Source: an uncultured bacterium
Lineage (GTDB): Bacteria > Bacillota > Clostridia > Oscillospirales > Acutalibacteraceae
DNA length: 14,763 nucleotides
Reading direction: 5' to 3'
NCBI GenBank assembly: GCA_905215055.1
Contig: CAJMOH010000058.1
Location: forward strand, 1 to 14,763
Shown here in pieces: positions 1-5,554 of this stretch (position 1 is its first letter; each line of letters starts with the position of its first letter). The notes under the pieces were generated by a model. It was not told the origin of the DNA. It was given only the letters and a program-made list of their open reading frames with translations, and did no database searches. A program made the position numbers and the translations under genes.

Positions 1-53
1 GCGCTTGAATGGCATTCAAGAGGTCAGCGGTTCGATCCCGCTTATCTCCACCA
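1..53 (+). tRNA. tRNA-Ala(GGC), 3' part only (5' end outside window)
   Basis: The anticodon stem is CTTGA (4-8) paired with TCAAG (16-20), around the loop ATGGCAT with anticodon GGC at 11-13. This reads alanine GCC/GCU codons. The variable loop is at 21-25. The T stem AGCGG/CCGCT (26-30, 38-42) encloses loop TTCGATC. The acceptor 3' strand is TATCTCC (43-49), then discriminator A and an encoded CCA (51-53). The third acceptor position is U70 in standard numbering, which fits the G3:U70 identity pair of tRNA-Ala, although G3 itself lies outside the window. The D arm and 5' acceptor strand are missing because the window starts inside the gene. An intrinsic terminator follows at once. Confidence 0.93.
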
Positions 54-54
54 G

Positions 55-86
55 AAAAATCCGAAGTTACGCGCTTCGGATTTTTT
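55..86 (+). terminator. Intrinsic terminator after tRNA-Ala
   Basis: Stem ATCCGAAG (59-66) pairs with CTTCGGAT (74-81) across a 7-nt loop, and a run of six T ends at 86. It begins two bases after the tRNA CCA, as expected for a tRNA transcript terminator. An identical hairpin recurs 106 bp downstream. Confidence 0.85.
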
Positions 87-131
87 CATTGCGCGAAGGC
101 GGTTGGAGCACTATTCAGGCAAACAAAACAC

Positions 132-159
132 AGCGGTTCGATCCCGCTTCTCTCCACCA
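132..159 (+). pseudogene. tRNA-Ala 3' fragment (T arm, acceptor strand, CCA), copy 2
   Basis: The T stem and loop are identical to those at 26-42, followed by acceptor strand TCTCTCC, A and CCA. Upstream sequence (about 86-131) shows no anticodon or D arm, so this is a 28-nt tRNA remnant. Keeping U70 suggests it came from an alanine tRNA with a different acceptor stem. Confidence 0.8.
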
Positions 160-160
160 G

Positions 161-192
161 GAAAATCCGAAGTTACGCGCTTCGGATTTTTT
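161..192 (+). terminator. Intrinsic terminator, second copy
   Basis: Stem ATCCGAAG (165-172) pairs with CTTCGGAT (180-187) around the same 7-nt loop, with a six-T tract to 192. It is the tandem-repeat copy of the first terminator. It gives two terminators in series before the next promoter. Confidence 0.8.
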
Positions 193-237
193 CATTGCGC
201 GAAGGCGGTTGGAGCACTATTCAGGCAAACAAAACAC

Positions 238-265
238 AGCGGTTCGATCCCGCTTCTCTCCACCA
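238..265 (+). pseudogene. tRNA-Ala 3' fragment, copy 3
   Basis: This is a third 28-nt T arm, TCTCTCC acceptor strand and CCA, identical to the copy at 132-159. Similarity to the repeat ends right after the CCA. No terminator follows; the next element is the TTGACA box at 274. Confidence 0.8.
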
Positions 266-273
266 AGAGAAAA

Positions 274-302
274 TTGACATCCGGGGAGTCCGGTGCTACA
301 AT
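274..302 (+). promoter_or_regulatory. Sigma-A promoter for the lipoprotein/SUKH pair
   Basis: A perfect -35 TTGACA (274-279), a 17-bp spacer and -10 TACAAT (297-302) sit nine bases after the last tRNA fragment. Transcription would start near 309, about 50 nt before the lipoprotein start. Upstream terminators insulate it from the tRNA transcript. Confidence 0.85.
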
Positions 303-359
303 AAAGATAGAAAAGGACGGTCCGGCTGCTTTGCCGGCAGAAGGGAAGGAGTTTGCGTG

Positions 360-698
360 ATGAAAAAGGCTTTGGCGCTTTTAGTTTCGGTGGTCCTGCT
401 GCTTTCTTCGGCTGGCTGTGCGGCGGGAAATGGTCGGCTTACGCTGGACAATGTTGAAAGGCTGGCGGAAAAGGGAGCGTCCCTCACCTGGAGCGACTTT
501 GAAGGCTACGCCTATGAAGAGGCAGGCTTTGGCTTATATATTCGCGTCTACGATGTAGACGAGGAGTATTATGTAATGATAGGCGGCCCCTCTTTGGAGG
601 AAATCCCCCTGTACGTCCGGCTGGTGTCCCGGGAAAACGAGGAGCAGTATGTGGATATACGGGAAGGCGGCTTGGAGGACTTTTTGGAAAGCCAGTGA
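360..698 (+). CDS. Small putative lipoprotein, unknown function
   Basis: A 112-residue protein. ATG at 360 is chosen because AAGGAG (346-351) lies 8 nt upstream; a GTG codon directly before it is a less likely start. Residues 2-19 form a lipoprotein signal peptide: KK, a hydrophobic stretch of A, L and V, then lipobox S-A-G-C with Cys20 as the predicted lipidated residue. The mature part (about 92 residues) is acidic and rich in Tyr, Glu and Asp, with alternating hydrophobic stretches (residues 58-90) suggesting beta strands. I do not recognise the family. The SUKH gene follows after a 20-nt gap under the same promoter, so the two are likely co-transcribed. Placement on the outer face of the membrane is inferred from the lipobox only. 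Confidence 0.8.
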   Translation: MKKALALLVSVVLLLSSAGCAAGNGRLTLDNVERLAEKGASLTWSDFEGYAYEEAGFGLYIRVYDVDEEYYVMIGGPSLEEIPLYVRLVSRENEEQYVDIREGGLEDFLESQ

Positions 699-718
699 GC
701 TTTTTTGGAGGACTGGAC

Positions 719-1162
719 ATGTTTCGAGAATTGATCGCTCAATGTATCGCGGAGGCGGGGGTGGAATACGCCCATCTGGAGCCTCCCTGCCCGGAGGAGG
801 AGATTGCCCAGGCGGAGGCGGCGGTGGGCTATCCCTTCCCTGAAGAGCTGAAGGCCCTGCTGCGGGAGACAGACGGCGACCACTGGCTGCTGTGGTCTGC
901 AAGAGAGATCATGGAGAATGCCAAGCTGCTTCCTGGCTTTCTGGACGGCTGCGACACCTTCGAGGAATACTTGGAAAAGGTAGCGCGGCACATCTTTTTC
1001 GCCGGGAACGGCTGCGGGGATTACTACTGCTACCGTGTCCTGCCTGACGGACAGGTGGACAGCTCTCAAATCTACATTTGGGAACACGAGATCTTTGAGC
1101 ATCATGTTGTGGCCAGGGACATCCCGGATTTGATCCGCAAATATTACCGGGACCAATGCTAA
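719..1162 (+). CDS. SUKH / SMI1-KNR4 family protein
   Basis: A 147-residue cytosolic protein without a signal peptide. ATG at 719 is chosen because GGAGG (707-711) lies 7 nt upstream; the GTG at 695 overlaps the previous stop but lacks such a site. Residues about 24-60 show the SUKH-1 pattern: E-E-E-I-x-x-A-E, then P-F-P-E-E-L-K-A-L-L and D-G-D-H-W, as in SMI1/KNR4 proteins. The second half is Tyr-, Asp- and Ile-rich, in keeping with the mixed alpha/beta fold. Bacterial SUKH proteins are often immunity proteins against secreted or contact-dependent toxins, but many are orphans. No toxin gene is visible nearby, so immunity is only a possibility. It is the last gene of the unit; a strong terminator begins at its stop codon. 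Confidence 0.72.
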   Translation: MFRELIAQCIAEAGVEYAHLEPPCPEEEIAQAEAAVGYPFPEELKALLRETDGDHWLLWSAREIMENAKLLPGFLDGCDTFEEYLEKVARHIFFAGNGCGDYYCYRVLPDGQVDSSQIYIWEHEIFEHHVVARDIPDLIRKYYRDQC

Positions 1163-1203
1163 AAAAGGAACCAGCCCTTGGATTTTTTGGGCCGGTTCCT
1201 TTT
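1161..1203 (+). terminator. Intrinsic terminator, probably bidirectional (SUKH and ppa)
   Basis: GGAACC (1167-1172) pairs with GGTTCC (1194-1199), and GCCC (1174-1177) with GGGC (1189-1192), with one mismatch between them. The stem is flanked by A6 on the left and T4 on the right. Convergent genes end at 1162 (plus strand) and 1230 (minus strand), and the A and T tracts let it work for both. Confidence 0.85.
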
Positions 1204-1229
1204 GTTTTATTTATGTTCAGATAGGTGAG

Positions 1230-1763
1230 TCAGCGGCAGAAGTCGTTTAAATACCGCTCCAGGCAGGAGGAGATGATGGCCTTGGCCGCCTCATGGTCCC
1301 GCACCTCGCCGATCTGGGTGTGAGAGGTGTCCTCCAACTGCTTGTACACCGTGAAGAAGTGCTGCATCTCGGCGAAGATATGCTGGGGCAGCTCGGTGAT
1401 GTCCTTGTAGTTGTTGTAGGTGGGATCGTCAAAGGGGATGGCGATGATCTTCTCGTCCTCGCTGCCGCCGTCGTCCATGATGATGACGCCGATGGGGTAG
1501 CACCGCACCAAGGACATGGGGATGATGTTCTCCGAGCAGAGCACCAGCACGTCCAGGGGGTCGCCGTCGTTGGCGTAGGTGCGGGGGATAAACCCGTAGT
1601 TTGCCGGATAGTGGGTGGAGGTGTACAGCACCCGATCCAGCCGGAGCAGGCCGGTTTCCTTGTCCATCTCATACTTGGCCTTGCCTCCCTTGGTGATTTC
1701 GATGACGGCAAAGAAGTCGTCGGCCTTAATGCGCTTGGGAGAGATGTCATACCAGATGTTCAT
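1230..1763 (-). CDS. ppa: Inorganic pyrophosphatase, family I
   Basis: A 177-residue cytosolic enzyme that hydrolyses PPi to two phosphates with Mg2+, driving nucleic acid, protein and lipid precursor synthesis forward. The length is normal for bacterial family I enzymes (about 165-180). The signature D-G-D-P-L-D-V is at residues 66-72, giving the metal-binding aspartates D66, D68 and D71. Other conserved parts are E22 and K30 in the strand ahead of Y-E (31-32), Y-P-A-N-Y-G-F-I-P (52-60) and D97-D98. The reverse-strand start has a GGAAAGGA site about 10 nt upstream. It is a single-gene unit, divergent from the PRC-barrel gene and convergent with the SUKH gene. Many Firmicutes use the unrelated DHH-type family II enzyme, so family I is a useful trait of this lineage. 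Confidence 0.95.
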   Translation of the reverse strand: MNIWYDISPKRIKADDFFAVIEITKGGKAKYEMDKETGLLRLDRVLYTSTHYPANYGFIPRTYANDGDPLDVLVLCSENIIPMSLVRCYPIGVIIMDDGGSEDEKIIAIPFDDPTYNNYKDITELPQHIFAEMQHFFTVYKQLEDTSHTQIGEVRDHEAAKAIISSCLERYLNDFCR

Positions 1764-1819
1764 GCGCGTTTCATCCTTTCCAAAAAATAAAAAATAAAAG
1801 CTGGAGTGTTTGCTTTTTC

Positions 1820-1828
1820 AGTATAGCA
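1820..1828 (-). promoter_or_regulatory. Extended -10 promoter for ppa
   Basis: On the minus strand the sequence reads TGCTATACT, a TG-n-TATACT extended -10, about 57 bp before the ppa start. The -35 region (TTCTCT with a 17-bp spacer) is weak, which is common with extended -10 promoters. Confidence 0.5.
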
Positions 1829-1897
1829 TATTCCCCAGGAAAAGAGAAGGGATGGAAAGGAAACTCCCCGCATAGAATAGGGGGAGGAGGTGGCGCC

Positions 1898-2194
1898 ATG
1901 ACATGCAGATTGGATGCCCTGCGGGATAAGGAGGTCATCAACGTGAAGGACGGAGGCCGGGTAGGATTTGTGGGCGATGCGGAGGTGGACGTGAAGGAGG
2001 CACGCCTCAGCGCCCTGGTGGTGTATGGGCGGCTGCGGCTGTTTGGCCTGCTGGGAAGAGAGCCGGATGTGGTGATCCCCTGGAAGGACATTGTCCTCAT
2101 CGGGGAGGACACGGTTCTTGTCCAGTATGAGGCGCCGACCCAGGCTCCCCGACAGGGGGCTTTTGGCAGGCTGCTGGAAAAAATTGGCTTGTAG
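1898..2194 (+). CDS. PRC-barrel protein, YlmC/YmxH family
   Basis: A 98-residue single-domain protein. The start is set by GGGGAGGAGG (1881-1890) 7 nt before ATG. Residues 4-78 match the PRC-barrel layout of YlmC/YmxH proteins: L-x-x-L-R-D-K-E-V-I-N-V at the N-terminus, G-x-V-G-F-V-G-D-A-E-V-D, then basic and hydrophobic strands ending P-W-K-D-I-V-L-I-G-E-D-T. In Bacillus and clostridia this family is linked with sporulation, but its biochemical role is unknown. It is divergent from ppa and just upstream of the rpsB promoter. Family assignment is good; function is not established. Confidence 0.82.
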   Translation: MTCRLDALRDKEVINVKDGGRVGFVGDAEVDVKEARLSALVVYGRLRLFGLLGREPDVVIPWKDIVLIGEDTVLVQYEAPTQAPRQGAFGRLLEKIGL

Positions 2195-2198
2195 GGCC

Positions 2199-2219
2199 GG
2201 ATTTTCGCCGGAAAAATCC
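2199..2219 (+). terminator. Weak hairpin after the PRC-barrel gene
   Basis: GGATTTT (2199-2205) pairs with AAAATCC (2213-2219) around a 7-nt loop, five bases after the stop. Only TGGTTTT follows, so it would be a poor intrinsic terminator. It may separate this gene from rpsB. Confidence 0.35.
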
Positions 2220-2240
2220 TGGTTTTCCGGGAATTTTCCC

Positions 2241-2269
2241 TTGATTCTCCCAGACCCCTGTGCTATAAT
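2241..2269 (+). promoter_or_regulatory. rpsB-tsf promoter
   Basis: -35 TTGATT (2241-2246), a 17-bp spacer, and a perfect -10 TATAAT (2264-2269) preceded by TGC, which makes an extended -10. It is the strongest promoter in the window, as expected for a ribosomal protein operon. Predicted transcription start is near 2276, giving a leader of about 135 nt. Confidence 0.9.
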
Positions 2270-2353
2270 ATTTCAGCAAAACACACGCCGCGCCTCGGAT
2301 TGGTGCCTGGAAGGCTTCCGGGTCTGCCCCGAAACAGCAGCGCGGCGGCGGCA

Positions 2354-2386
2354 AAAGCCACCGCAAAAATCACATTTGCGGGCTTT
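2354..2386 (+). promoter_or_regulatory. Hairpin in the rpsB leader, next to the ribosome binding site
   Basis: CCGCAAA (2361-2367) pairs with TTTGCGG (2375-2381) around loop AATCACA. An outer stem AAAGC (2354-2358) / GCTTT (2382-2386) stacks on it with a 2-nt bulge, giving 12 base pairs. It ends nine bases before AAGGAGG (2395-2401). The position suits translational feedback, but no S2-binding motif is proven here. Confidence 0.5.
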
Positions 2387-2410
2387 GTAAAACCAAGGAG
2401 GTATTTGTAA

Positions 2411-3172
2411 ATGGCAGTCGTATCTATGAAACAGCTTTTGGAGGCCGGTGTCCACTTTGGCCACCAGACCCGCCGGTGGAATCCCAAGATGGCTCCCTAC
2501 ATCTTTACCGAGCGCAACGGGATCTACATCATCGACCTGCAAAAGACCGTGAAAAAGCTGGAAGAGGCCTACAATTTTGTGCGCGACCTGTCCACCGAGG
2601 GCAAGAGCGTGCTGTTTGTGGGTACCAAGAAGCAGGCTCAGGAGTCCATCCGCGAGGAGGCTACCCGCGCCGGTGCTTTCTATGTAAACGCCCGCTGGCT
2701 GGGCGGCATGCTCACCAACTTCACCACCATCCGCACTCGGATCCAGCGCCTGGCCCAGCTGCGGAAGATGGAAGAGGACGGCACCTTTGACCTGCTGCCC
2801 AAGAAGGAAGTCAGCAAGCTGCAGCTGGAGATTGAAAAGCTGGAGAAGTTCCTGGGCGGCATCAAGGATATGAAGTCCTATCCCGGCGCCCTGTTTATTG
2901 TGGATCCCCGCAAGGAGCGCATCGCCGTTTCCGAGGCCCGCAACCTGGGCATTCCGATTGTGGCCATTGTGGACACCAACTGCGATCCCGACGAGATTGA
3001 TTATGTAATTCCCGGCAACGACGACGCTATCCGCGCTGTCAAGCTGATTGCCGGCGCTATGGCCGACGCCATCATCGAGGGCCGCGAGGGCCAGATGGGC
3101 GCCGCCGCCAAGGAGGCTGCCGAGGCCGAGGCTGACGCGGAAGAGGCTGGCGACATCAACGTGGAGGAGTAA
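2411..3172 (+). CDS. rpsB: 30S ribosomal protein S2
   Basis: A 253-residue structural protein of the small ribosomal subunit, needed for S1 recruitment in many bacteria and for the 30S head-body junction. AAGGAGG (2395-2401) lies 9 nt before the ATG. S2 signature 1 is at residues 10-27 (L-E-A-G-V-H-F-G-H-Q-T-R-R-W-N-P-K-M) and signature 2 starts near 157 (P-G-A-L-F-I-V-D-P-R-K-E). The coiled-coil helical hairpin, rich in K and E, lies around residues 100-155. The last 25 residues form an acidic Ala/Glu tail. It is first gene of the rpsB-tsf unit, under the promoter at 2241. Confidence 0.98.
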   Translation: MAVVSMKQLLEAGVHFGHQTRRWNPKMAPYIFTERNGIYIIDLQKTVKKLEEAYNFVRDLSTEGKSVLFVGTKKQAQESIREEATRAGAFYVNARWLGGMLTNFTTIRTRIQRLAQLRKMEEDGTFDLLPKKEVSKLQLEIEKLEKFLGGIKDMKSYPGALFIVDPRKERIAVSEARNLGIPIVAIVDTNCDPDEIDYVIPGNDDAIRAVKLIAGAMADAIIEGREGQMGAAAKEAAEAEADAEEAGDINVEE

Positions 3173-3250
3173 GGCTCCCCGTTTTCGTTTCCCGTGATAC
3201 CAGGTGGTCCGGCCTTTGCGCCGGGCGAGAAAGAGAAAGGATGTTTTCAA

Positions 3251-4165
3251 ATGAATTTTACCGCGAAAGACGTTGCCGCCCTTCGTGAAAAGACCGGCTG
3301 CGGCATGATGGATTGCAAGAAAGCTCTCACCGCCTCTGAGGGCGACATGGACAAGGCCATTGATTTCCTGCGGGAAAAGGGCCTGGCCGCCTCTGTGAAG
3401 AAGGCTGGCCGCATTGCCGCCGAGGGCGTGGCCTTTGCCACCGTCAGCGAGGACGGCAAGGTGGGCGTTGTGATCGAGGTCAACGCCGAGACCGACTTCG
3501 TTGCCAAGAACGCCGATTTCCAGGCCTTTGTCAAGACCTGCGCCGACACCGTTATCGAGCAGAACCCCGCCGACGTGGAGACTCTGCTCCAGTGCAAGGC
3601 TGCCGGCTCTGAGGAGACCGTGGACGCCCTGCTGAAGGAGAAGATTCTCACCATCGGCGAGAACATCAAGATCCGCCGCTTTGCCCGCTACGAGGGCGCC
3701 GTCACCTCTTACGTTCACGCTGGCGGCCGTATCGGCGTTATCGTGAAGTTCGACACCACTGATGATATTGCCGCTACCGACGGCTTCAAGACCTATGCCC
3801 ACAACGTGGCCATGCAGATCGCCGCCATGAACGCCGAGTATCTGGACGAGGCTTCTGTCCCCGCCGAGCGCGTGGAGAAGGAGAAGGAGATCCTCACCCA
3901 GCAGATCGTGGACGAGGGCAAGCCTGCCAATATCGCCGAGAAGATTGTGGCCGGCCGTCTGAACAAGTTCTTCAAGGAGATCTGCCTGGTGGACCAGGTC
4001 TATGTGCAGGACAGCTCCATGACCGTGAAGCAGTACACCGAGTCCGTTGCCAAGGAGCTGGGCGGCGACATCAAGATTGCCGCTTACACCCGCTTCGAGA
4101 AGGGCGAGGGCCTGGAGAAGCGCCAGGACGACTTCGCTGCCGAAGTGGCCGGCATGGTGAAATAA
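3251..4165 (+). CDS. tsf: Elongation factor Ts
   Basis: A 304-residue guanine nucleotide exchange factor that reloads EF-Tu with GTP. ATG at 3251 is chosen because GAAAGGA (3235-3241) lies 9 nt upstream and the protein then begins M-N-F-T-A-K-D-V, as in the family. An in-frame GTG at 3194 would add 19 unlike residues. The UBA-like domain is at residues 3-45, with L-R-E-K-T-G-C-G-M-M-D-C-K-K-A-L. The EF-Tu-contacting T-D-F-V-A-K-N motif is at 81-87, followed by two core subdomains (about 60-290) without an obvious gap. It follows rpsB after 78 nt, and the pair ends at a strong terminator. Confidence 0.97.
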   Translation: MNFTAKDVAALREKTGCGMMDCKKALTASEGDMDKAIDFLREKGLAASVKKAGRIAAEGVAFATVSEDGKVGVVIEVNAETDFVAKNADFQAFVKTCADTVIEQNPADVETLLQCKAAGSEETVDALLKEKILTIGENIKIRRFARYEGAVTSYVHAGGRIGVIVKFDTTDDIAATDGFKTYAHNVAMQIAAMNAEYLDEASVPAERVEKEKEILTQQIVDEGKPANIAEKIVAGRLNKFFKEICLVDQVYVQDSSMTVKQYTESVAKELGGDIKIAAYTRFEKGEGLEKRQDDFAAEVAGMVK

Positions 4166-4184
4166 GCTTTCCAAAAAGCGTAGC

Positions 4185-4222
4185 AAAAGAGCGAGTTCCA
4201 GAAATGGAGCCCGCTCTTTTTT
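4185..4222 (+). terminator. Intrinsic terminator of rpsB-tsf
   Basis: AAAAGAGCG (4185-4193) pairs with CGCTCTTTT (4212-4220). After one mismatch, six more pairs (including one G:U) close a GAAA tetraloop at 4201-4204, and T6 ends at 4222. The A4 on the left may let it also stop transcripts coming from the minus-strand gene at 4293. Confidence 0.9.
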
Positions 4223-4228
4223 CTTTAT

Positions 4229-4280
4229 GGGAGCCGGCTTTCAGGAGGGCGCAAAAGGTGCGCCGGTACAACGGCTTCCC
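4229..4280. other. Nested inverted repeat between tsf and the XRE gene
   Basis: Inner stem GGCGCA (4248-4253) / TGCGCC (4259-4264) has a 5-nt loop. Outer stem GGGAGCCG (4229-4236) pairs with CGGCT (4272-4276) and CCC (4278-4280) across a one-base bulge. No T tract follows on either strand. It lies 12 nt past the stop of the minus-strand regulator and could be part of its 3' end. Confidence 0.5.
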
Positions 4281-4292
4281 TTCCCAGCATTT

Positions 4293-4802
4293 TCAATTTC
4301 GCTTTCGTGTCAGGACAGCGCCGGTAACCGCTCCCGCCAAGAGAAACGGCCACACCCGAGAGAACAGCCATTCAAAAGAATGGTAGATAGTCCCCAGCAC
4401 AGCGGTTTCCGGATCGCTGTAATCCCAATTCTGATAGGGGCTGTTCAGCAGGAGCAGGAGGGCGAGAAGTGCCACAACGGCCGCGCTGAACACGATAAAG
4501 AGCCAGTGAAGAATTTTCCTCCGGCTGCATGTTATTTGTGCCAGCTGCAAATTGATCACCTCCAGTTTTTCAGAAATGGCAGTCAAGCGGTCTGCGTCGG
4601 TTTCAACGATCGTCTCTCCCAACAATGTGCTGACAGGCGTTTCCAGCGCTTCCGACAGAGCGATCAACAGGTCGGAATCGGGGACCGACAGCCCTTGTTC
4701 CCATTTGGAAACCGTCTGACGTACCACGTTCAGCTTTACCGCAAGCTCCTGCTGGGAAAGTCCCTTAGATTTTCGAACCGCCTTGATGTTTTCACCGAGC
4801 AT
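4293..4802 (-). CDS. Membrane-anchored XRE-family transcriptional regulator
   Basis: A 169-residue protein. The reverse-strand start has AAAGGAGG 7 nt upstream. Residues 1-60 are a Cro/C1-type helix-turn-helix: N-I-K-A-V-R-K-S-K-G-L-S-Q-Q-E-L-A then V-R-Q-T-V-S-K-W-E-Q-G, ending P-D-S-D-L-L-I-A-L-S-E-A-L. Residues 66-92 form an amphipathic, possibly coiled-coil linker. Two membrane segments follow (about 97-119 and 147-164), with an acidic/aromatic loop between them (N-W-D-Y-S-D-P-E, 125-132). A basic T-R-K-R-N tail ends the protein. The layout suggests a regulator held at the membrane that might respond to an envelope signal; target and signal are unknown. The neighbouring minus-strand membrane protein is an obvious candidate partner. 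Family call is firm; role is inferred. Confidence 0.88.
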   Translation of the reverse strand: MLGENIKAVRKSKGLSQQELAVKLNVVRQTVSKWEQGLSVPDSDLLIALSEALETPVSTLLGETIVETDADRLTAISEKLEVINLQLAQITCSRRKILHWLFIVFSAAVVALLALLLLLNSPYQNWDYSDPETAVLGTIYHSFEWLFSRVWPFLLAGAVTGAVLTRKRN

Positions 4803-4835
4803 GGGGCGGCCTCCTTTCGTTCAACTCTCATTCCC

Positions 4836-4864
4836 ATTATAGGCCGCGCCGCCCATTGCCGCAA
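4836..4864 (-). promoter_or_regulatory. Promoter of the XRE regulator gene
   Basis: On the minus strand, TTGCGG (4859-4864), a 17-bp spacer and a perfect TATAAT (4836-4841) end about 33 bp before the ATG. The spacer is very GC-rich. The gene therefore probably has its own transcript. Confidence 0.7.
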
Positions 4865-4961
4865 GCAACGGGTTTTAACATTTCCGAAAAAGCGCGGGCA
4901 ACTGTCCGTGAAAGCTCTTGCGGGTGCCTTTTCAGCATAGATAGGCGTCTTGATTTTCGTT

Positions 4962-5498
4962 CTAGGCCTTCCTGTCCTCAGAGGGCTTGTTCCACCTCTT
5001 CCAAAACAGCAGGTACGCCAGCACCGCCAGGAGGGGCAGATCGTAATAGTGGAGAAAGCTGCCCAGCAGCAGGTTCATCCCCACATATCCGGCGAACACC
5101 CCCAGCTTGAGGACCAGCGCCAGCGCCCCGGGCCGCAGGGTCAGCCGTACCAGGAAAGCCATGAGAGGGGAGAGGCACGCAAACGCCGCCCAAGCCTTGA
5201 TAAAGCTCCAGCCGTAGATGGAGCCTGTCACCTCGGCGGTGACGTAATAGGTCAGCAGCATTCCCGCGCAGAACAGAAAGATATTCACCATAGCTCTGGG
5301 GTTGTCCGGACTGTACAGGCTGATCGCCACCCCGATCACCACCCACACCCCTGCCTGGGAGAAAATGTCGCTGAGGGACACCCCAAAATGCTGGGCGTAA
5401 AAATGAATGTCCATCATCTTGACAAGAAAGCCGGTCAGCAGGCCAAGGGCTGCCATGACCAGGGGATGGAACACAATTCTTTTCACCGAAGCCTTCAT
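4962..5498 (-). CDS. Unrecognised six-helix integral membrane protein
   Basis: A 178-residue, strongly hydrophobic protein. By eye I place six membrane segments at about residues 11-27, 46-62, 68-90, 98-120, 123-150 and 152-168. The N-terminus (M-K-A-S-V-K-R) and the C-terminus (W-K-R-W-N-K, then E-D-R-K) are basic, so both probably face the cytoplasm. No transport, protease or enzymatic motif is visible. Possible pore or ligand features are polar H-F-Y-A-Q-H-F-G (32-39), Y-Y and H-Y-Y. AAGGGGG lies about 9 nt upstream of the start, a moderate site. The gene is in tandem with the XRE regulator (159-nt gap) and divergent from pyrH. Family and function are unknown. Confidence 0.75.
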   Translation of the reverse strand: MKASVKRIVFHPLVMAALGLLTGFLVKMMDIHFYAQHFGVSLSDIFSQAGVWVVIGVAISLYSPDNPRAMVNIFLFCAGMLLTYYVTAEVTGSIYGWSFIKAWAAFACLSPLMAFLVRLTLRPGALALVLKLGVFAGYVGMNLLLGSFLHYYDLPLLAVLAYLLFWKRWNKPSEDRKA

Positions 5499-5524
5499 TT
5501 CTTTTCCCCCTTTTTCTGAACATA

Positions 5525-5554
5525 ATCATACCATAGGGATGTCTTGACTGTATA
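5525..5554 (-). promoter_or_regulatory. Promoter of the six-helix membrane protein gene
   Basis: On the minus strand, TGGTATGAT gives an extended -10 (TATGAT at 5525-5530). TATACA lies 18 bp further upstream (5549-5554), four of six against TTGACA. The -35 overlaps a GTATAC palindrome at 5550-5555. Confidence 0.5.

Larger units (their letters stand above)
25..265 (+). repeat. 106-bp tandem repeat carrying tRNA-Ala 3' end plus terminator (about 2.3 copies)
   Basis: Copy 1 (25-130) and copy 2 (131-236) differ at only two bases by eye: 44 A against 150 C, and 55 A against 161 G. A partial third copy (237-265) stops just after the CCA. Each full unit holds the T arm, acceptor 3' strand and CCA of tRNA-Ala, the terminator hairpin, and about 45 bp of other sequence. 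Copies 2 and 3 share acceptor strand TCTCTCC where the real tRNA has TATCTCC. They lack the D and anticodon arms, so they cannot be functional tRNAs. The origin could be unequal recombination within a tRNA array or repeated events at a tRNA attachment site; the sequence does not decide. Confidence 0.9.

Noticed and set aside
25..265. CRISPR array.
   Set aside because: The 106-bp units are adjacent with no unique spacers, and the repeated part is tRNA plus terminator.
132..265. Two further functional tRNA genes.
   Set aside because: Only T arm, acceptor 3' strand and CCA are present; anticodon and D arms are absent.
9..359. Open frames running through the tRNA repeats into the lipoprotein.
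   Set aside because: They only translate tRNA and terminator sequence. The ribosome binding site and signal peptide place the true start at 360, and the promoter at 274 is inside them.
3194..3250. Upstream GTG start for tsf.
   Set aside because: The extra 19 residues do not resemble EF-Ts, and a good ribosome site lies directly before 3251.
2273..4186. A 637-codon open frame on the minus strand across rpsB and tsf.
   Set aside because: It is antisense to two certain genes and explained by their GC-biased third positions. Its composition (rich in Leu, Gly, Val and His) is typical of antisense shadow frames and shows no motif.
4227..4940. A 237-codon plus-strand frame opposite the XRE gene.
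   Set aside because: The minus-strand frame has a clear helix-turn-helix, membrane segments, ribosome site and promoter; this one has none.
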